The position numbers and the translations under genes are program-made. The notes under the pieces are model-generated. The model was not told the DNA's origin and ran no database searches. It was given only the letters and a program-made list of their open reading frames with translations. From the NCBI GenBank assembly GCA_037501455.1, contig CM074858.1:78032501-78096500 (forward strand): 64,000 nt of DNA, written 5' to 3'. The DNA comes from Lantana camara. Lineage: Eukaryota > Streptophyta > Magnoliopsida > Lamiales > Verbenaceae. Positions within the stretch are counted from its first letter, which is position 1; the number at the start of each line of letters is the position of its first letter. Below, piece after piece: positions 42,452 through 53,921 of the stretch.

Positions 42452-44345
42452 TCACGGTTGTAGAAGTCCCGCAGGCTTTTGGTGCTCAGCTTTCACTTTC
42501 TGACAAGTCAGACAATGTTTCACATACTCTTCCACGTCTCTTTTCATCCCGTTCCACCAATAATATTGCTTCAAATCCTTGTACATTTTGTTTCCTCCTG
42601 GGTCGATTGAATAGACTGACTTGTGAGCTTCTTCGAGTAGAACCCGTTTGAACTCTTCAGGTACCACTACTCTATTTTTAAACCGTAGTAACCCGGTCTC
42701 ATCGAACCCAAAAGGACTCTCTGGGTCATCCTTAGCTTTACTTACAAGCTTCTGAACTTCCGGATCCTTATTCTGAGCCTCAAATAACTGATACTTTAAT
42801 TCCGACTGAATTGTGATATTAGAAACCCTAGCCTTTAACACAAGCGGTATCATCTCGTCACTTTCTTTTATTTCCAAACTCGATACACTCGCCTTCCTGC
42901 TAAGTGCATCGGCGACCACATTAGCTTTTCCTGGATGGTATTTGATTGTACAATCATAATCTTCTAACTTTTCCATCCAACGTCGTTGCCTCATATTCAA
43001 ATCTTTCTGTGTGAATAAATACTGGAGGCTTTTGTGATCGGTGAAAATCTCAAAGGAAGTCCCGTAAAGATAATGTCTCCATTTCCCGAGAGCAAAAATC
43101 ACGGCTGCAAGCTCTAGGTCATGTGTCGGATAATTCTTTTCATATTCCTTTAGCTTTCGGGAAGCATAAGCGATCACTTTTCCTTTCTGAGTCAAAACAC
43201 AACCTAAGCCTTCTTTAGAAGCATCTGTGTACACTGCATTTTCCTCTGAACCCTCGGGAAGTGCTAACACCGGAGCTGAGACTAACTTTTCTTTCAAAAA
43301 GTTAAAGCTTTGATCACACTTCTCGTCCCAGACAAACTTAACATCTTTCTTTGTCAATCGAGTCAACGGTGCAGCAATCTTAGAGAAGTCCTGAACGAAC
43401 CTTCTGTAATACCCTGCCAACCCCAAAAAGCTTCTAATTTTCGAGGCATTGTTTGGTTTCTCCCACTTGAGAACGGCCTCGATTTTCGAGGGATCGACTT
43501 CCAACCCTTTTCCAGAAATTACATGTCCCAAGAAAGAAACCCGATCGATCCAGAATTCACACTTGCTAAACTTAGCAAACAACTGATGCTCTTTCAAAGT
43601 CTGTAGAATGAGCTTAAGATGTCTCGCGTGCTCCTCGGTTGATTTTGAGAAAACCAGAATATCACCAATAAATATCACCACAAACTTATCGAGAAAAGGC
43701 CTGAAAATCCGGTGCATCATATCCATGAAAGCTGCAGGGGCATTAGTTAATCCAAACGGCATAACCACGAACTCGTAGTGCCCGTACCGAGTATTGAATC
43801 CTGTCTTAGGAATATCCTCTGCTCGGATTCGCAGCTGATAGTATCCCTGTCTTAAATACAAATTTGAATAGACTTTAGAACCCTGGAGAGTATCGGATAA
43901 CTCCTCGATATGTGGGAGGGGATACTTGTTCTTAATAGTCATCCGGTTCAACTCCCGGTAGTCGATGCACATTCTCAAAGTTCCGTCCTTTTTCTTTACA
44001 AATAACACCGGCGCTCCCCAGGGTGAAGAACTCGGCCGAATGTAACCAACTTCCAACAATGCCTCGAGCTGAACTTTTAATTCCTTTAATTCCGCTAGAG
44101 CCATCCGGTAGGGAGTCTTTGAATACGGCTCGGCATTCGGAAAAAGATCGATCACAAACTCAATCTCTCGCTCAGGAGGCAAAGAATCTAACTTCTCTGG
44201 AAATACTTCAGGAAATTCCTTTACCACTTCGGTGTCTTCCAATCTCACCTGATCCTTTGGCTTGTTCAAAATATAAGCAATGAACCCTGTAGCCCCGTCT
44301 CTGACTAATTTCTGAGCCCCTGAGAAAGAAAGTAGGGGTACGGTC
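42452..44345 (-). CDS. E2 reverse transcriptase - RNase H - integrase zinc region
   Basis: Open from the E3 insertion (44345) to TGA at 42452-42454 (LLQP-stop-PIPEW). Three key residues are changed: motif A reads [10 protein letters not shown] where E1 and E3 have [10 protein letters not shown] (Asp to Tyr); the catalytic motif reads FIGD instead of FIDD; and the integrase zinc region reads YSIDPGG instead of YSIHPGG (His to Asp). The product could not polymerise even if translated. The long open frame despite dead residues suggests modest age. Confidence 0.93.
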
Positions 44346-45455
44346 TGTAGCGCCCCTTAGCACTACAACCCCGCACCGTTGTACTTCCCGAGTGGATGTG
44401 AGACCTAGCACTCGAGAAATACTCTGGCGAACGGACAAGACTATGCAATACCAGAGTACAAAATTTAAAGGCAACGGAAAATAAACTTGAGCAAATAAAA
44501 GGGGATAATACATAACAAAGCACATATTATTAAGTTGGATAAGTTTTTACAGCAAAAGTTCTGACTTTAGAGAAGAGTGCTTATCGTAAGATGTACATGC
44601 ACTCGTGATTACTCTAATTGACTGGAATGTGACACCTTAAAGCTTCAAGATACCTCTAAGGCGTCGCTGTATAGATTCCTGAAATCATGAATGGAAAGAG
44701 TAGGAGGGTTAGTCAAAATGACTAAGTGACGGGGGGTTTGGGATTTAGGATTATAAGTAAGATTTTTGAAATGTTTTGACCAAGAAAGACTTGGTTTGAA
44801 ATGTATATACTATATAGTAACAAATAAATATATGACAATAATATCCGGTTCATATTGTTTTGAAACAATAGGAGTAGGGGGAATATAGGCTATACTTTTT
44901 AGAAAACTTATGAACCGTTTTGAAAATGATTTTGATGCCCGCAAGCTTGGCGTCTCCAACCTTAACTACTTAAAAACCAAGAATATTCGTAACGACATTG
45001 ATCAAGATGTCGTTACTCAGTAAAAAGAAATACAACAATACAATACCATCCTTCTTCCTTCGGTGTCACCTCAGGGAGCTACCCCTAGTGACGATATACA
45101 TGAATTTGGGAGGGACGTACCTTTTCCCGTCACTTGGTGTGGAATAACTAACCTCCAGTTAGACCACCACCAAGATCTAGTTGGCGGCTGGTATAATAGT
45201 AGACCTCGGCCCGTGCCTCCCGGACTACTACTTCTACCAAGACCACCGGGCCCATAGGAAAAACAATAACTTTGCTTACAAGACGAGAATATTTACCCGT
45301 AAGAAAGTACTAAGTACTTTTCGGGTAAATGTATGTTTTCAATAATTAACAAGAATTATTTTCCCATAAAGGGAAGAATAACTTGAGAGGAGATTCAAGA
45401 AAATAAAGTAAAGTAGTTTATCATGATTTCAGTTGAAAAGATTTAAAACCCTCAC

Positions 45456-45511
45456 CGGTACCGAGATTTAAGTGGAAGAGTGAGGATTCCACTCTTCGAT
45501 CCTAGGTTTGC
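45456..45511 (-). other. Predicted internal leader exon, E3 LTR
   Basis: Minus strand: acceptor TTATTACTTTCAG, 56-nt exon, donor GGTACCG/GTGAGGG. Intron 1 would be 46426-45512 (915 nt) and intron 2 45455-44679 (777 nt). Confidence 0.5.
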
Positions 45512-46035
45512 CTGAAAGTAATAACTACTACTGGCTTAGAACTAGGTTCTTAGTTCCTAACTAACTAATTACACTCAATACTACAATGAAATAATTAGAG
45601 AAGATACACGTTGTGTAATGCGTTAAAGATTTCCCGGTAAACCCTAATTTACCCGTTTAAGGGAATTTGATTAACAAATTAGGGTTTATGGGATCTTTAA
45701 CTAATTAAATATTTATCAACCATACTATAATTCTAATTATAAGATTTGAAATGAAATTCATGGTTTAATTTGACAATGTAGGTTATCTTTTGAAAAATAT
45801 TACATAGTTTACTGATTTTTGGAAAAATTTAGGAAAAATATTTCTTTAAAAATTCCAAAATTTATTTTATAATTATTTTTGTAATAATTTCGAAATTATA
45901 AGTATTTTGGTTGACCAAAAAGTCAAAATTACTATTAAAAACATTTACTATTCAATTTCATGTGAATTAAACACTTTATAACACAAAATCAAATTCACAA
46001 ACACACACACATTGATCACGGCACACACACATATT

Positions 46036-46060
46036 CAAGAACATTATGAACATGTTCTTG
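46036..46060. repeat. 9-bp hairpin in E3 LTR
   Basis: CAAGAACAT pairs with ATGTTCTTG across a 7-nt loop, about 370-390 nt after the predicted donor. The related fragment at 12605-12959 has the palindrome AAGAACATGTTCTT here. Confidence 0.75.
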
Positions 46061-46524
46061 AGCTTATTTGAATATTCAAAGAGAGTGTGTAACATGTTCT
46101 ATCACATTCATATTCATAACAGAAGATTAAAGCATAATATAGCAAAATATATGAACTTTCTATGAAAAATAATTCTAAATAAATTATTCTTGGCATGAAC
46201 AAGATCATAAAGATTTAAATACATAATCACATTATATCATATCATAATTCATGCATATAATTAAATAAAATTCCATAATGTGCACACATTATATTTAAAC
46301 TAATAACTATGCACATATTTCATAAAATAAATTCCTAAAGCATAATTTAATTAATCCTAGACATGCTACTATTATTTCTATACTAAGAACATTATATAAA
46401 ACATGAGATAATAGAAGAAAACATACCTTAGAGAGAAAAGAGGGAGAGTGGCGTGAGGTTTGGGGAGAGGGAGAGAGTGATTTTTGTATGTTGAATGTGA
46501 GGTATAAATGAGGCTTAAGGGGGG

Positions 46525-46533
46525 TATTTATAG
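46525..46533 (-). promoter_or_regulatory. E3 TATA box
   Basis: Minus strand CTATAAATA within CCTATAAATACCCC. A start site about 30 nt downstream (about 46495-46500) would give a CT-rich exon 1 of about 70 nt ending at the GTATGT donor. The start is inferred from spacing. Confidence 0.6.
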
Positions 46534-47667
46534 GTAGTCATGAGGGGTTTCTAAGCAATAAATGAGAGTTTAAGGGAGATGTGGTTGCTTAAGGTTTCAA
46601 CAAATGCTTGGTAATTAAATTGGAGATGTGGTTTAATTTCATGATGAACAAATGGTAGGTTATTAACTAAGAAATGTGGAGAAATTATGCTATTTGTTTA
46701 ATTCTTCTAGAAGAGCATGAGGTCATGGATGATGTCATTTGGAATAAAAATAAATGTAAAAATAATATAAAATTTATTCAAGAGTCGAGAGGTAAAATTT
46801 TGGTGTAGTGAATTAATGGAAGAATGACTGAAAAATGAGCTTCGTTTTAGTTATAAACATGAAATATTTGGAGTTTTTGTTTATAAATTATGAACATTGA
46901 AGATGATGAAAATCATGAGAAAATTATATAATCGAAGCTAGGATGAAGTTTAAAGTTTGGAAAAATCACTATGTTATAGAGAAAAATTCAAGGATCGTTA
47001 TAAATATAATTTCGACTATTGAATAAAAGCTAATTATTTGAAAATAAAATGATGATTTTTAGATAGGAAAATATTTATAAATATGCTATAGGTGAAATCG
47101 AGTTTTTGGTAAATGCATGAAAATTCATGAAATAATTTGAGGGTCGTTTTGGTTATAATTTTGAATGTAAAAAGGTAGATGAATAAGGATTTATTGATGA
47201 TCGAATCATAAGCTAGGGTTTTTGCCGGTTTTTGATACTACGGGAGTTAGGATGGGAATTATGGTGTAAGGAGAGTATCACGATCCTCGAAATAATGTGA
47301 GGATTATTTTGGTTAAAATATTGGGTAGTGAAAGTGTTTCGGGAGATGTAGGAATATTTTTGAGCTGTAGGGGTATTTTCGTAATTTCCAACCTAAAACT
47401 GTAGGAATGGGTTTTGAAGCATATGAAGGGTTTTTAGGTGCTAGAAAGGAATGATTACTAGAATTCTAGGATTTTTTGAAAAGAGTTTCAAGGCACGAGT
47501 TAAAAGAATTAAATCTATGAACATTTAGTAAAATGTAACACATAAAAACACATAACTCACATAAAATGCAATGCATGAAGTGAGTTAATAGGGATCGAGG
47601 TTATAAACGCTTCCTGAGTTGCCCTTTACTTACCTTTCTCAACTTGACCCTGAGTAGGGCTGTTACA

Positions 47668-47688
47668 ATCTTCCCCCCTTTAAAAGAA
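47668..47688 (-). other. E3 polypurine tract
   Basis: Minus strand CTTTTAAAGGGGGGAAGAT adjacent to the 3' LTR. Confidence 0.9.
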
Positions 47689-47695
47689 TCTGTCC

Positions 47696-48031
47696 TCAGA
47701 TTCTATTATTGTCCTTGAACAGTCCTGGATAATGTTTCAACATCTTTTCCTCTGTTTCCCAAGTCTGTTCTTCTGTACCATTTCTTTTCCACAAGATTCT
47801 AACGAGGGGAATTCTTCGGTTTCTCAACTCTTGGAATTTCCTATCCAAGATTCTGACTGGCCTCACTTCGTAAGTAAGGTCGGGTTCCAGTGGTACTTCT
47901 TCAACAGGTAGGATATGTGAATCATCAGCAAAGTACTTGCGGAGTTGGGACACATGGAATACATTATGTATTCCAGTAAGACTTGCTGGTAGGTCTAGGC
48001 GATAGGCTGTTGGACCGATACGTTCCAGTAT
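47696..48031 (-). CDS. E3 integrase tail and chromodomain, split by Copia
   Basis: The frame enters from the Copia insertion point (ILERIGPTAYRLDLPASLTG), continues HNVFHVSQLRKYF and a Tekay-type chromodomain (ILDRKFQELRNRRIPLVRILW, QTWETEEKM, HYPGLF), and stops after KDNNRI before the polypurine tract. Its upstream half is at 58177-58538. Confidence 0.88.
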   Translation of the reverse strand: MLERIGPTAYRLDLPASLTGIHNVFHVSQLRKYFADDSHILPVEEVPLEPDLTYEVRPVRILDRKFQELRNRRIPLVRILWKRNGTEEQTWETEEKMLKHYPGLFKDNNRI

Positions 48032-49984
48032 TGTTGGAAAACACGAATCAGAAAGCAGCGGAATTTAAAAAATTTTCCCAACAAAAGGACCTTGAACTCG
48101 CAATCGTGTAACCAAATTCGTAAAGATAGAAAACTTACTTTTCTTTTATTCTTTCTTGAAGCGTTTCAAGCCACCCAAGAACGCTCTTCACGCGGCTTGA
48201 TCCCCTCTCCTTGGTAAAGCTCGAATCTTCAAACTTCTAACTTGAAGTCTCTAGAGAAAGTCTACCAACTTGATCACAATCTAACTAGTAAGGATGCTAG
48301 TTCTCTAGTTAGTGTTTAGGCTTAACCTAGGGTTTAATTTAATCTTGGAGAAAGGAAGGTGTTCAACACATGAACCAAGAATTGTCAATTTTCTCTAAAG
48401 GGGAGCATGAGCTCCCCTATATATAGGAAGGGGAGGGGCGGCCGAAACTAGTCCTTATTGGACTAGGATTTGGTTCCTCTCTCTCCTATTACTTGATGAT
48501 CAAGTATTTTCCAACTTTGACTTTGAATTCTAATTCTAGTCAACTTTGAAGAGAGCTAAAAATATCCAAACTATTTTTGGATAATATTTATACTTTATTT
48601 ATTATAAAATAAATAACTTATTTTTATCTAATTAATTAATTCATAATTAATTAACTAGATTATTTTCTCCAAAATTAGACTTTCTTTTTAATTCAAAATT
48701 AAACCAAAGTCTATTAAATAATTAACTAATTAATTATTTAATATATATATATAATATATATATATATACACGTGTGTGACACGTGTCACAGTGACACGTG
48801 TCACTCACGTGAGCCACACGTGTGATTTCACACGTGTGGAACCCTCTTGGCCCAATTAACTCGTTTAATCATTTTCAAGCCTCAACTCATGTAACCAAGT
48901 TGTTGTGTGTGACCCTCTAGGTTCTCAATTCAATTAGCAGTGACCCTAATTAATTAATTCACTAATTAATTAATCAGTCCACAGATTAAACGACCATAGT
49001 CTAGCAACAGGTGTTTAACCCCTAGCTGAATTGGAATGTTCGGATTCGACAGAACCTTTAAGTCATTGATTCATGTGAGATACAATCCTCCTACTTACTA
49101 TCTCTCAACCAAGATCTAGGGCAAGGGAATAATCAGAACCCTAATAATCCGGTCTTAAAGCTAAGTGCATTTCATATCCATTTGATCTCAATCCAAGAAA
49201 CCCTTTTCTTGATATCTTGATCTACTGCCTTGGCCAAGGACTCCATATGGCATATGAATGACTTACACAATAAGAGATCACCTTGCAAATGCAAGTGTAG
49301 GTCCTTTCTTGATTCTCATTCACTTTCATGAATCACTTGTGCAGCCCCAGCATAAGCCTTGAATCAGTTGTCTAAGGCGACACCCTTTAAAGCTTATACC
49401 AAAGACTACAGAGTTAACTCATAAAGTGACAAGGAACCTCAAGTCTAAGGATCAATTAATCACATCAATGACTCGTGAGATATTTCCTAATCTGGAAGTT
49501 TCCATTTCCTGAAATAGAAACTTCCTTTCCCATTTAGGAATGTTCTCACACGGGGCACCTCAGTGAACTTACTTATTAAAGTAAGCACCCTCATGTATCA
49601 CGCACGTATTAACTATACACTTTGCACCTCCATGAAACAAGGTGGTCCTTCTTAAGGGCGTGATCCCACAAGCAAGCCTTAGAGGAGTCAGGTTGACACT
49701 CCCACTGTCTGTAGGACTCATCGGCTTGGAGTATTTTACTAATCATGACTTATGTGATATAGGGCTCGTTTCATGAACCATTTCACCTAAATGGTAGAGT
49801 CCTAAAGTCATCAGGATTAGGGGAGTTCTCATACATGCACAGCTAAAGTAAACGCATACCAAACAAGAGCATATAAAGAAGTGTTGCCTCAATTCGTTAT
49901 TTCATTCAAAGATTGTCTGTGATTACAATAAGGAAAAGCACAAAGCGGATATACAATCGGCTTTCTAGGGCACTATTCCTAACA
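48032..49984 (-). mobile_element. Copia 3' LTR
   Basis: Minus strand TGTTAGGAATAGTGCCC ... CCAACA, 1953 bp. TATA box CTATATATAG at 48417-48426 and six CACGTG cores at 48769-48836. Confidence 0.95.
48769..48836. promoter_or_regulatory. G-box cluster, Copia 3' LTR
   Basis: Six CACGTG cores in 68 bp (several as ACACGTGT), about 340-410 bp upstream of the TATA box on the element strand. Confidence 0.75.
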
Positions 49985-49999
49985 ATCTCCCACTTGCCC
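49985..49999 (-). other. Copia polypurine tract
   Basis: Minus strand GGCAAGTGGGAGAT directly before the 3' LTR, identical in core to the old copy at 3461-3471. Confidence 0.9.
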
Positions 50000-50000
50000 G

Positions 50001-50282
50001 TCAAAGCCATTCTAAAGCTACTCTAAGTCCGATCTTCTGAAGATGACCTTGGAAAGCTTCTCGACTAAGGGGTTTAGTAAGTGGATCTGCCACGTTCTCT
50101 GCTGATGTGACCCTCTCAATTAGCACATCTCCTCTTTTGATAATATCACGGATTAGGTGATACTTCCTCATAATGTGCTTGGTCCGTTGGTGAGATCTTG
50201 GTTCTCTTGCTTGAGCAACCGCCCCAGTGTTGTCACAAAACACAGTAATGGGGTCTTTCATGCTAGGAACAACATTCAATTC
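50001..50282 (-). CDS. Copia RNase H C-terminal end, after a stop
   Basis: In frame with the polyprotein but separated by TAA at 50280-50282. It reads ELNVVPSMKDPITVFCDNTGAVAQAREPRSHQRTKHI, the RNase H end containing the conserved D-N (CDNTGA) and H (TKHI) region, then finishes at TGA. The old copy has CAA (Gln) at the stop position, so this is a single C-to-T change. Without this part RNase H would lack its last acidic and His residues. Confidence 0.9.
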   Translation of the reverse strand, partial: ELNVVPSMKDPITVFCDNTGAVAQAREPRSHQRTKHIMRKYHLIRDIIKRGDVLIERVTSAENVADPLTKPLSREAFQGHLQKIGLRVALEWL

Positions 50283-53200
50283 TTAAATGAAGTTTCTAAT
50301 CCAAACACCTTCCTTAGCTGCATCATTTGCAGCTAAGTATTCGGCCTCAGTGGTCGAATCAGCAGTGGTAGTTTGCTTGGAACTCTTCCAACTCACTGCT
50401 CCGCCGTTTAGGCAGAAAATGTATCCTGACATTGACTTAAAATCATCTAAGTCAGATGCAAAGCTTGCATCGCAGTATCCTTCGACAGTAAGATCTTTCT
50501 GACCTCCGTAAACTAAGAATAAATCTTTAGTACTTTTCAAGTACTTAAGAATATTCTTCACGGCAGCCCAGTGACCATCTCCAGGGTCAGATTGGAAACG
50601 ACTTGTTACACTAAGTGCATAAGCCACATCCGGTCGAGTACATAACATTGCATACATTATGCTACCTATTGCTGATGCATAAGGTGTATGAGTCATTCTC
50701 TCCTTCTCAAGGTTAGTCTTAGGACACATCTTCTTTGAAAGACACGTTCCTACACTCATAGGAAGGTTCTTAACCTTTGCTGACTCCATATTGAATCTCT
50801 TCAATACTTTGTCAATGTACATCGACTGTGATAGTCCTATTAACCTTCTAGATCTATCTCTATAGATTTTAATTCCAAGGATATAGGACGCATCACCAAG
50901 ATCTTTCATCTCGAATTGGTTCGATAACCATAACTTAGTCACTTTCATGTCATCATTCGAATTCCCAATAAGAAGGATGTCATCAACATAAAGTACTAAG
51001 AATTGCACTGAGGTCTCCAATTCCTTTCTATACACACATGATTCATTCGAAATTTGGATGAAGCCAAACGCTTTGACTGATTCATCAAATCGAATGTTCC
51101 AATTCCTAGAAGCCTGTTTCAATCCATAGATTGATCTTTGGAGTTTGCAAACCTTTTGCTCACTCCCACTGAATGTGAAACCTATGGGTTGTTCCATATA
51201 AATGTCTTTGTCAATGTCACCATTGAGAAAGGCAGTTTTCACATCCATTTGCCATATCTCATAGTCATAATATGCAGCAATGGCAAGCATGATTCGAATG
51301 GACTTTTGCATTGCAACTGGCGAAAAGGTTTCGTCAAAGTCCACGCCGGGTCTTTGAGTGAATCCTTTTGCAACCAGTCTTGCTTTGTAGGTTACAATGC
51401 TTCCATCAACTCCAAGCTTTCTCTTAAAGATCCATTTGCAACCTATGGGTTTGACCCCATCAGGCAAATCTACCAAGGTCCAAACTTGGTTGGAGTTCAT
51501 GGAATCCATTTCGGATTTCATGGCTTCTATCCACTGTTCAGAGTCAGAATCTGAAAGTGCCTCCTCATATGTTGAAGGATCATTATCCTTTTGAGAGATT
51601 TCATGGAAGAATCCATACCATCTCTCCGGCTGTCTAGGAGTGCGTTCAGAACGCCTTAGAGGAGGATTTTCATGTGTATCGAAATTCGTGATTGGTTGTA
51701 GTTGATCAGTAGGGGACGTTTCTTCAGTGGGTGGCGTGGGGTTACTTTGTACTTCTTCTAATTTTATGATCTTTCCTTTCTTTTCTTTAAGGAACGGTTC
51801 CTCAAGAAAAGTGGCATTTCTGGAAACAAACACCTTTTGCTCAGATTGATCATAGAAGTAGTATCCTATGGATTCCTTAGGATAACCTACAAAGTAGCAT
51901 AAGTTAGAACGAGATTCTAACTTATCTCCCACTGTCCTCTTCACGTAAGCAGGACAACCCCAAATTCTTAAGTAAGAATAACTAGGGATTTTACCATGCC
52001 ACATTTCAGAGGGCGTTTTAGGGACTGACTTAGAGGGAACGAGATTCAAAATCTTTGCTGCACTTTCTAGGGCATAACCCCAGAAAGAAGGTGGTAAGTC
52101 AGTGAAACTCATCATGGAACGAACCATATCAAGTAGGGTTCGATTCCTTCTCTCAGAAACTCCATTAAGCTGAGGAGTTCCCGGAGGAGTCCACTGAGAG
52201 ATAATCCCATTACCTTTGAGATGATTAAGGAATTCTTCACTAAGATATTCGCCTCCTCGATCAGATCGAAGTGCTTTTATCTTGTGACCAGTTTGGTTCT
52301 CAACCTCCTTTTGAAATTCTAAGAATTTCTCAAAAGCTTCAGATTTATACTTCATTAAGTATACATAACCATACCGACTAAAGTCATCAGTAAAGGTTAT
52401 GAAGTACTGATGATTGTTTCTAGTGCTTACACTAAGCGGTCCACAAACATCAGTATGGATCAAATCCAAAACCTCAGTGGCACGTTCCACAGTTCCTTTA
52501 AAAGGGACTTTGGACATTTTTCCTTTGAGACAGTATTCGCAAGAAGTCAACTCTTTGAGATCATTTTCAGAGAATGATCCTAAAGTGTTTATCTTGCTAA
52601 TTCTGTTCTTGGAAATGTGTCCTAATCTAGCGTGCCATAAGGGAGATGAAACTTTGTCATCTCTCTTACGCTTTGTTTCTCGTTGTATATTCATAATATT
52701 GATATTTTGAGTTAGGTAAAGTCCATTACTTAGAGTACCGATATGAACGGAAGAGTTGTTCCGTTTGATAAAATATTTACCATTCTTAATATAAGTTTCA
52801 TAACCTTCACAATCTAATATTGGAACTGAAATTATATTACGAATAATGCTCGGTACATAAAGGACTTTATTTAATACTAACTCAAAACTACCTAAATCTA
52901 ATCTAATTGTGCCTAAAGCTCGAGCTTCAATGTTTGAGCCATCGCCGATCTTCAAGACACATTCTCCTTTTTTTAATTGTTGAACATCACTTAGCATCTG
53001 TACATCATTACAGATATGAGTTCCACAACCGGTGTCAAGTACCCAAGAACTAGAATTAATAGAAAGATTTACTTCAACGAGAAAGATACCTTTCTTTAGA
53101 GTAGCCTTGTACTCTGGGCAGTTTCTCCTCCAATGTCCCGCTTTGCCACAATGGAAGCAAACATCCTCTTTCTGATCACGCTTCTTCTTTTGGGCCTTCC

Positions 53201-53921
53201 CCTTCGAAATGCCACCAGTGGGCCTAAGGGGTTTCTTCTTCTTCTTTTGGGCTTTCTTGCCCTTACCTTTAGAAGGCCCAGAAGAGGAAGATGGAGCATT
53301 CACCATCAAAACCTTATTGTCCTTCTTGATCGTGCTTTCAGCAGTCACAAGCTGACTAATCAGCTCAGCTACAGTAGCACCAGCATGATTCATGTTGAAG
53401 TTAAGGACAAATGGGTTGAATGATGGTGGGAGCGAAGCTAGCAACAAATCCACTGAAAGCTCATCTTTCAGCGGCATGTCCATGGAAGCAAGTTTCTCAG
53501 TAAGGGCAAGAAACTTGAGTCCATATTCATGGACACTTGAACCTTCCCTCATTCTCAAGTGGAACAATTCCTTTGAAGTGTTATACCTTGTAACACGTTC
53601 ATGAGGGCGGTAAAGTTGCTCTAAGTGGTCGTAAATCTCCCAAGCAAATTCCATGGCCTCATGTTGTCTTTGCAAGTCCGGAGACATGTTAGCCAACATA
53701 AGGCAACGGGCTTGGAGATTATCATCCTTCCACTTCTGAATCGCGTCCCGCTCGACCCGAGTGGGAGCCTCCCCTTCAGGACTAGGCTCCCCTTCGAAGA
53801 GAACATAAGTTCTCTTCTCAGAATCTAAAATGATCTTTAGATTCCTCAGCCAATCAGAATAGTTGGGACCAGTCAACTTGTTTGACTCGAGGATCGATAC
53901 AAGAGGGTTTTTGGTTGCCAT
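50283..53921 (-). CDS. Copia Gag-Pol polyprotein
   Basis: 1212 codons from an ATG with A at -3 (MATKNPLVSI). Gag-like domain at about residues 15-200, zinc knuckle CFHCGKAGHWRRNC 255-268, protease DTG 296-298, integrase HHCC 430-464 with core D491, D554, E590 (35 residues apart), RT with YVDD about 978-981, and RNase H to the end. All catalytic residues I can check are present. Alone it would make all proteins for a transposition cycle except that TAA at 50280 removes about 92 C-terminal residues. Family polyproteins are about 1300 residues, which the piece downstream would complete. Confidence 0.96.
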   Translation of the reverse strand: MATKNPLVSILESNKLTGPNYSDWLRNLKIILDSEKRTYVLFEGEPSPEGEAPTRVERDAIQKWKDDNLQARCLMLANMSPDLQRQHEAMEFAWEIYDHLEQLYRPHERVTRYNTSKELFHLRMREGSSVHEYGLKFLALTEKLASMDMPLKDELSVDLLLASLPPSFNPFVLNFNMNHAGATVAELISQLVTAESTIKKDNKVLMVNAPSSSSGPSKGKGKKAQKKKKKPLRPTGGISKGKAQKKKRDQKEDVCFHCGKAGHWRRNCPEYKATLKKGIFLVEVNLSINSSSWVLDTGCGTHICNDVQMLSDVQQLKKGECVLKIGDGSNIEARALGTIRLDLGSFELVLNKVLYVPSIIRNIISVPILDCEGYETYIKNGKYFIKRNNSSVHIGTLSNGLYLTQNINIMNIQRETKRKRDDKVSSPLWHARLGHISKNRISKINTLGSFSENDLKELTSCEYCLKGKMSKVPFKGTVERATEVLDLIHTDVCGPLSVSTRNNHQYFITFTDDFSRYGYVYLMKYKSEAFEKFLEFQKEVENQTGHKIKALRSDRGGEYLSEEFLNHLKGNGIISQWTPPGTPQLNGVSERRNRTLLDMVRSMMSFTDLPPSFWGYALESAAKILNLVPSKSVPKTPSEMWHGKIPSYSYLRIWGCPAYVKRTVGDKLESRSNLCYFVGYPKESIGYYFYDQSEQKVFVSRNATFLEEPFLKEKKGKIIKLEEVQSNPTPPTEETSPTDQLQPITNFDTHENPPLRRSERTPRQPERWYGFFHEISQKDNDPSTYEEALSDSDSEQWIEAMKSEMDSMNSNQVWTLVDLPDGVKPIGCKWIFKRKLGVDGSIVTYKARLVAKGFTQRPGVDFDETFSPVAMQKSIRIMLAIAAYYDYEIWQMDVKTAFLNGDIDKDIYMEQPIGFTFSGSEQKVCKLQRSIYGLKQASRNWNIRFDESVKAFGFIQISNESCVYRKELETSVQFLVLYVDDILLIGNSNDDMKVTKLWLSNQFEMKDLGDASYILGIKIYRDRSRRLIGLSQSMYIDKVLKRFNMESAKVKNLPMSVGTCLSKKMCPKTNLEKERMTHTPYASAIGSIMYAMLCTRPDVAYALSVTSRFQSDPGDGHWAAVKNILKYLKSTKDLFLVYGGQKDLTVEGYCDASFASDLDDFKSMSGYIFCLNGGAVSWKSSKQTTTADSTTEAEYLAANDAAKEGVWIRNFI

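Larger units (their letters stand above)
38651..44345 (-). mobile_element. Gypsy (Tekay-like) element E2, in-window half
   Basis: 3' LTR 38651-41294, polypurine tract, then chromodomain, integrase, RNase H and RT on the minus strand up to 44345, where E3 has inserted. Gag and 5' LTR are outside the window. It sits in F-type sequence; GAAAA (38646-38650) would be one copy of the target duplication. Pol has three stops, and lost catalytic residues in RT and integrase. Confidence 0.9.
44346..47667 (-). mobile_element. E3 3' LTR
   Basis: Minus strand TGTAACAGCCC ... GGGGCGCTACA, 3322 bp. The best promoter-like structure in the window: TATA box CTATAAATA at 46525-46533, a CT-rich exon 1, donor CTAAG/GTATGT at 46426, hairpin 46036-46060, exon 45456-45511, and acceptor ATGATTTCAG ending at 44679. 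No credible ORF. Confidence 0.9.

Noticed and set aside
50287..53828. Plus-strand ORFs opposite the Copia polyprotein
   Set aside because: Antisense shadows of a well-supported coding region, without own motifs.
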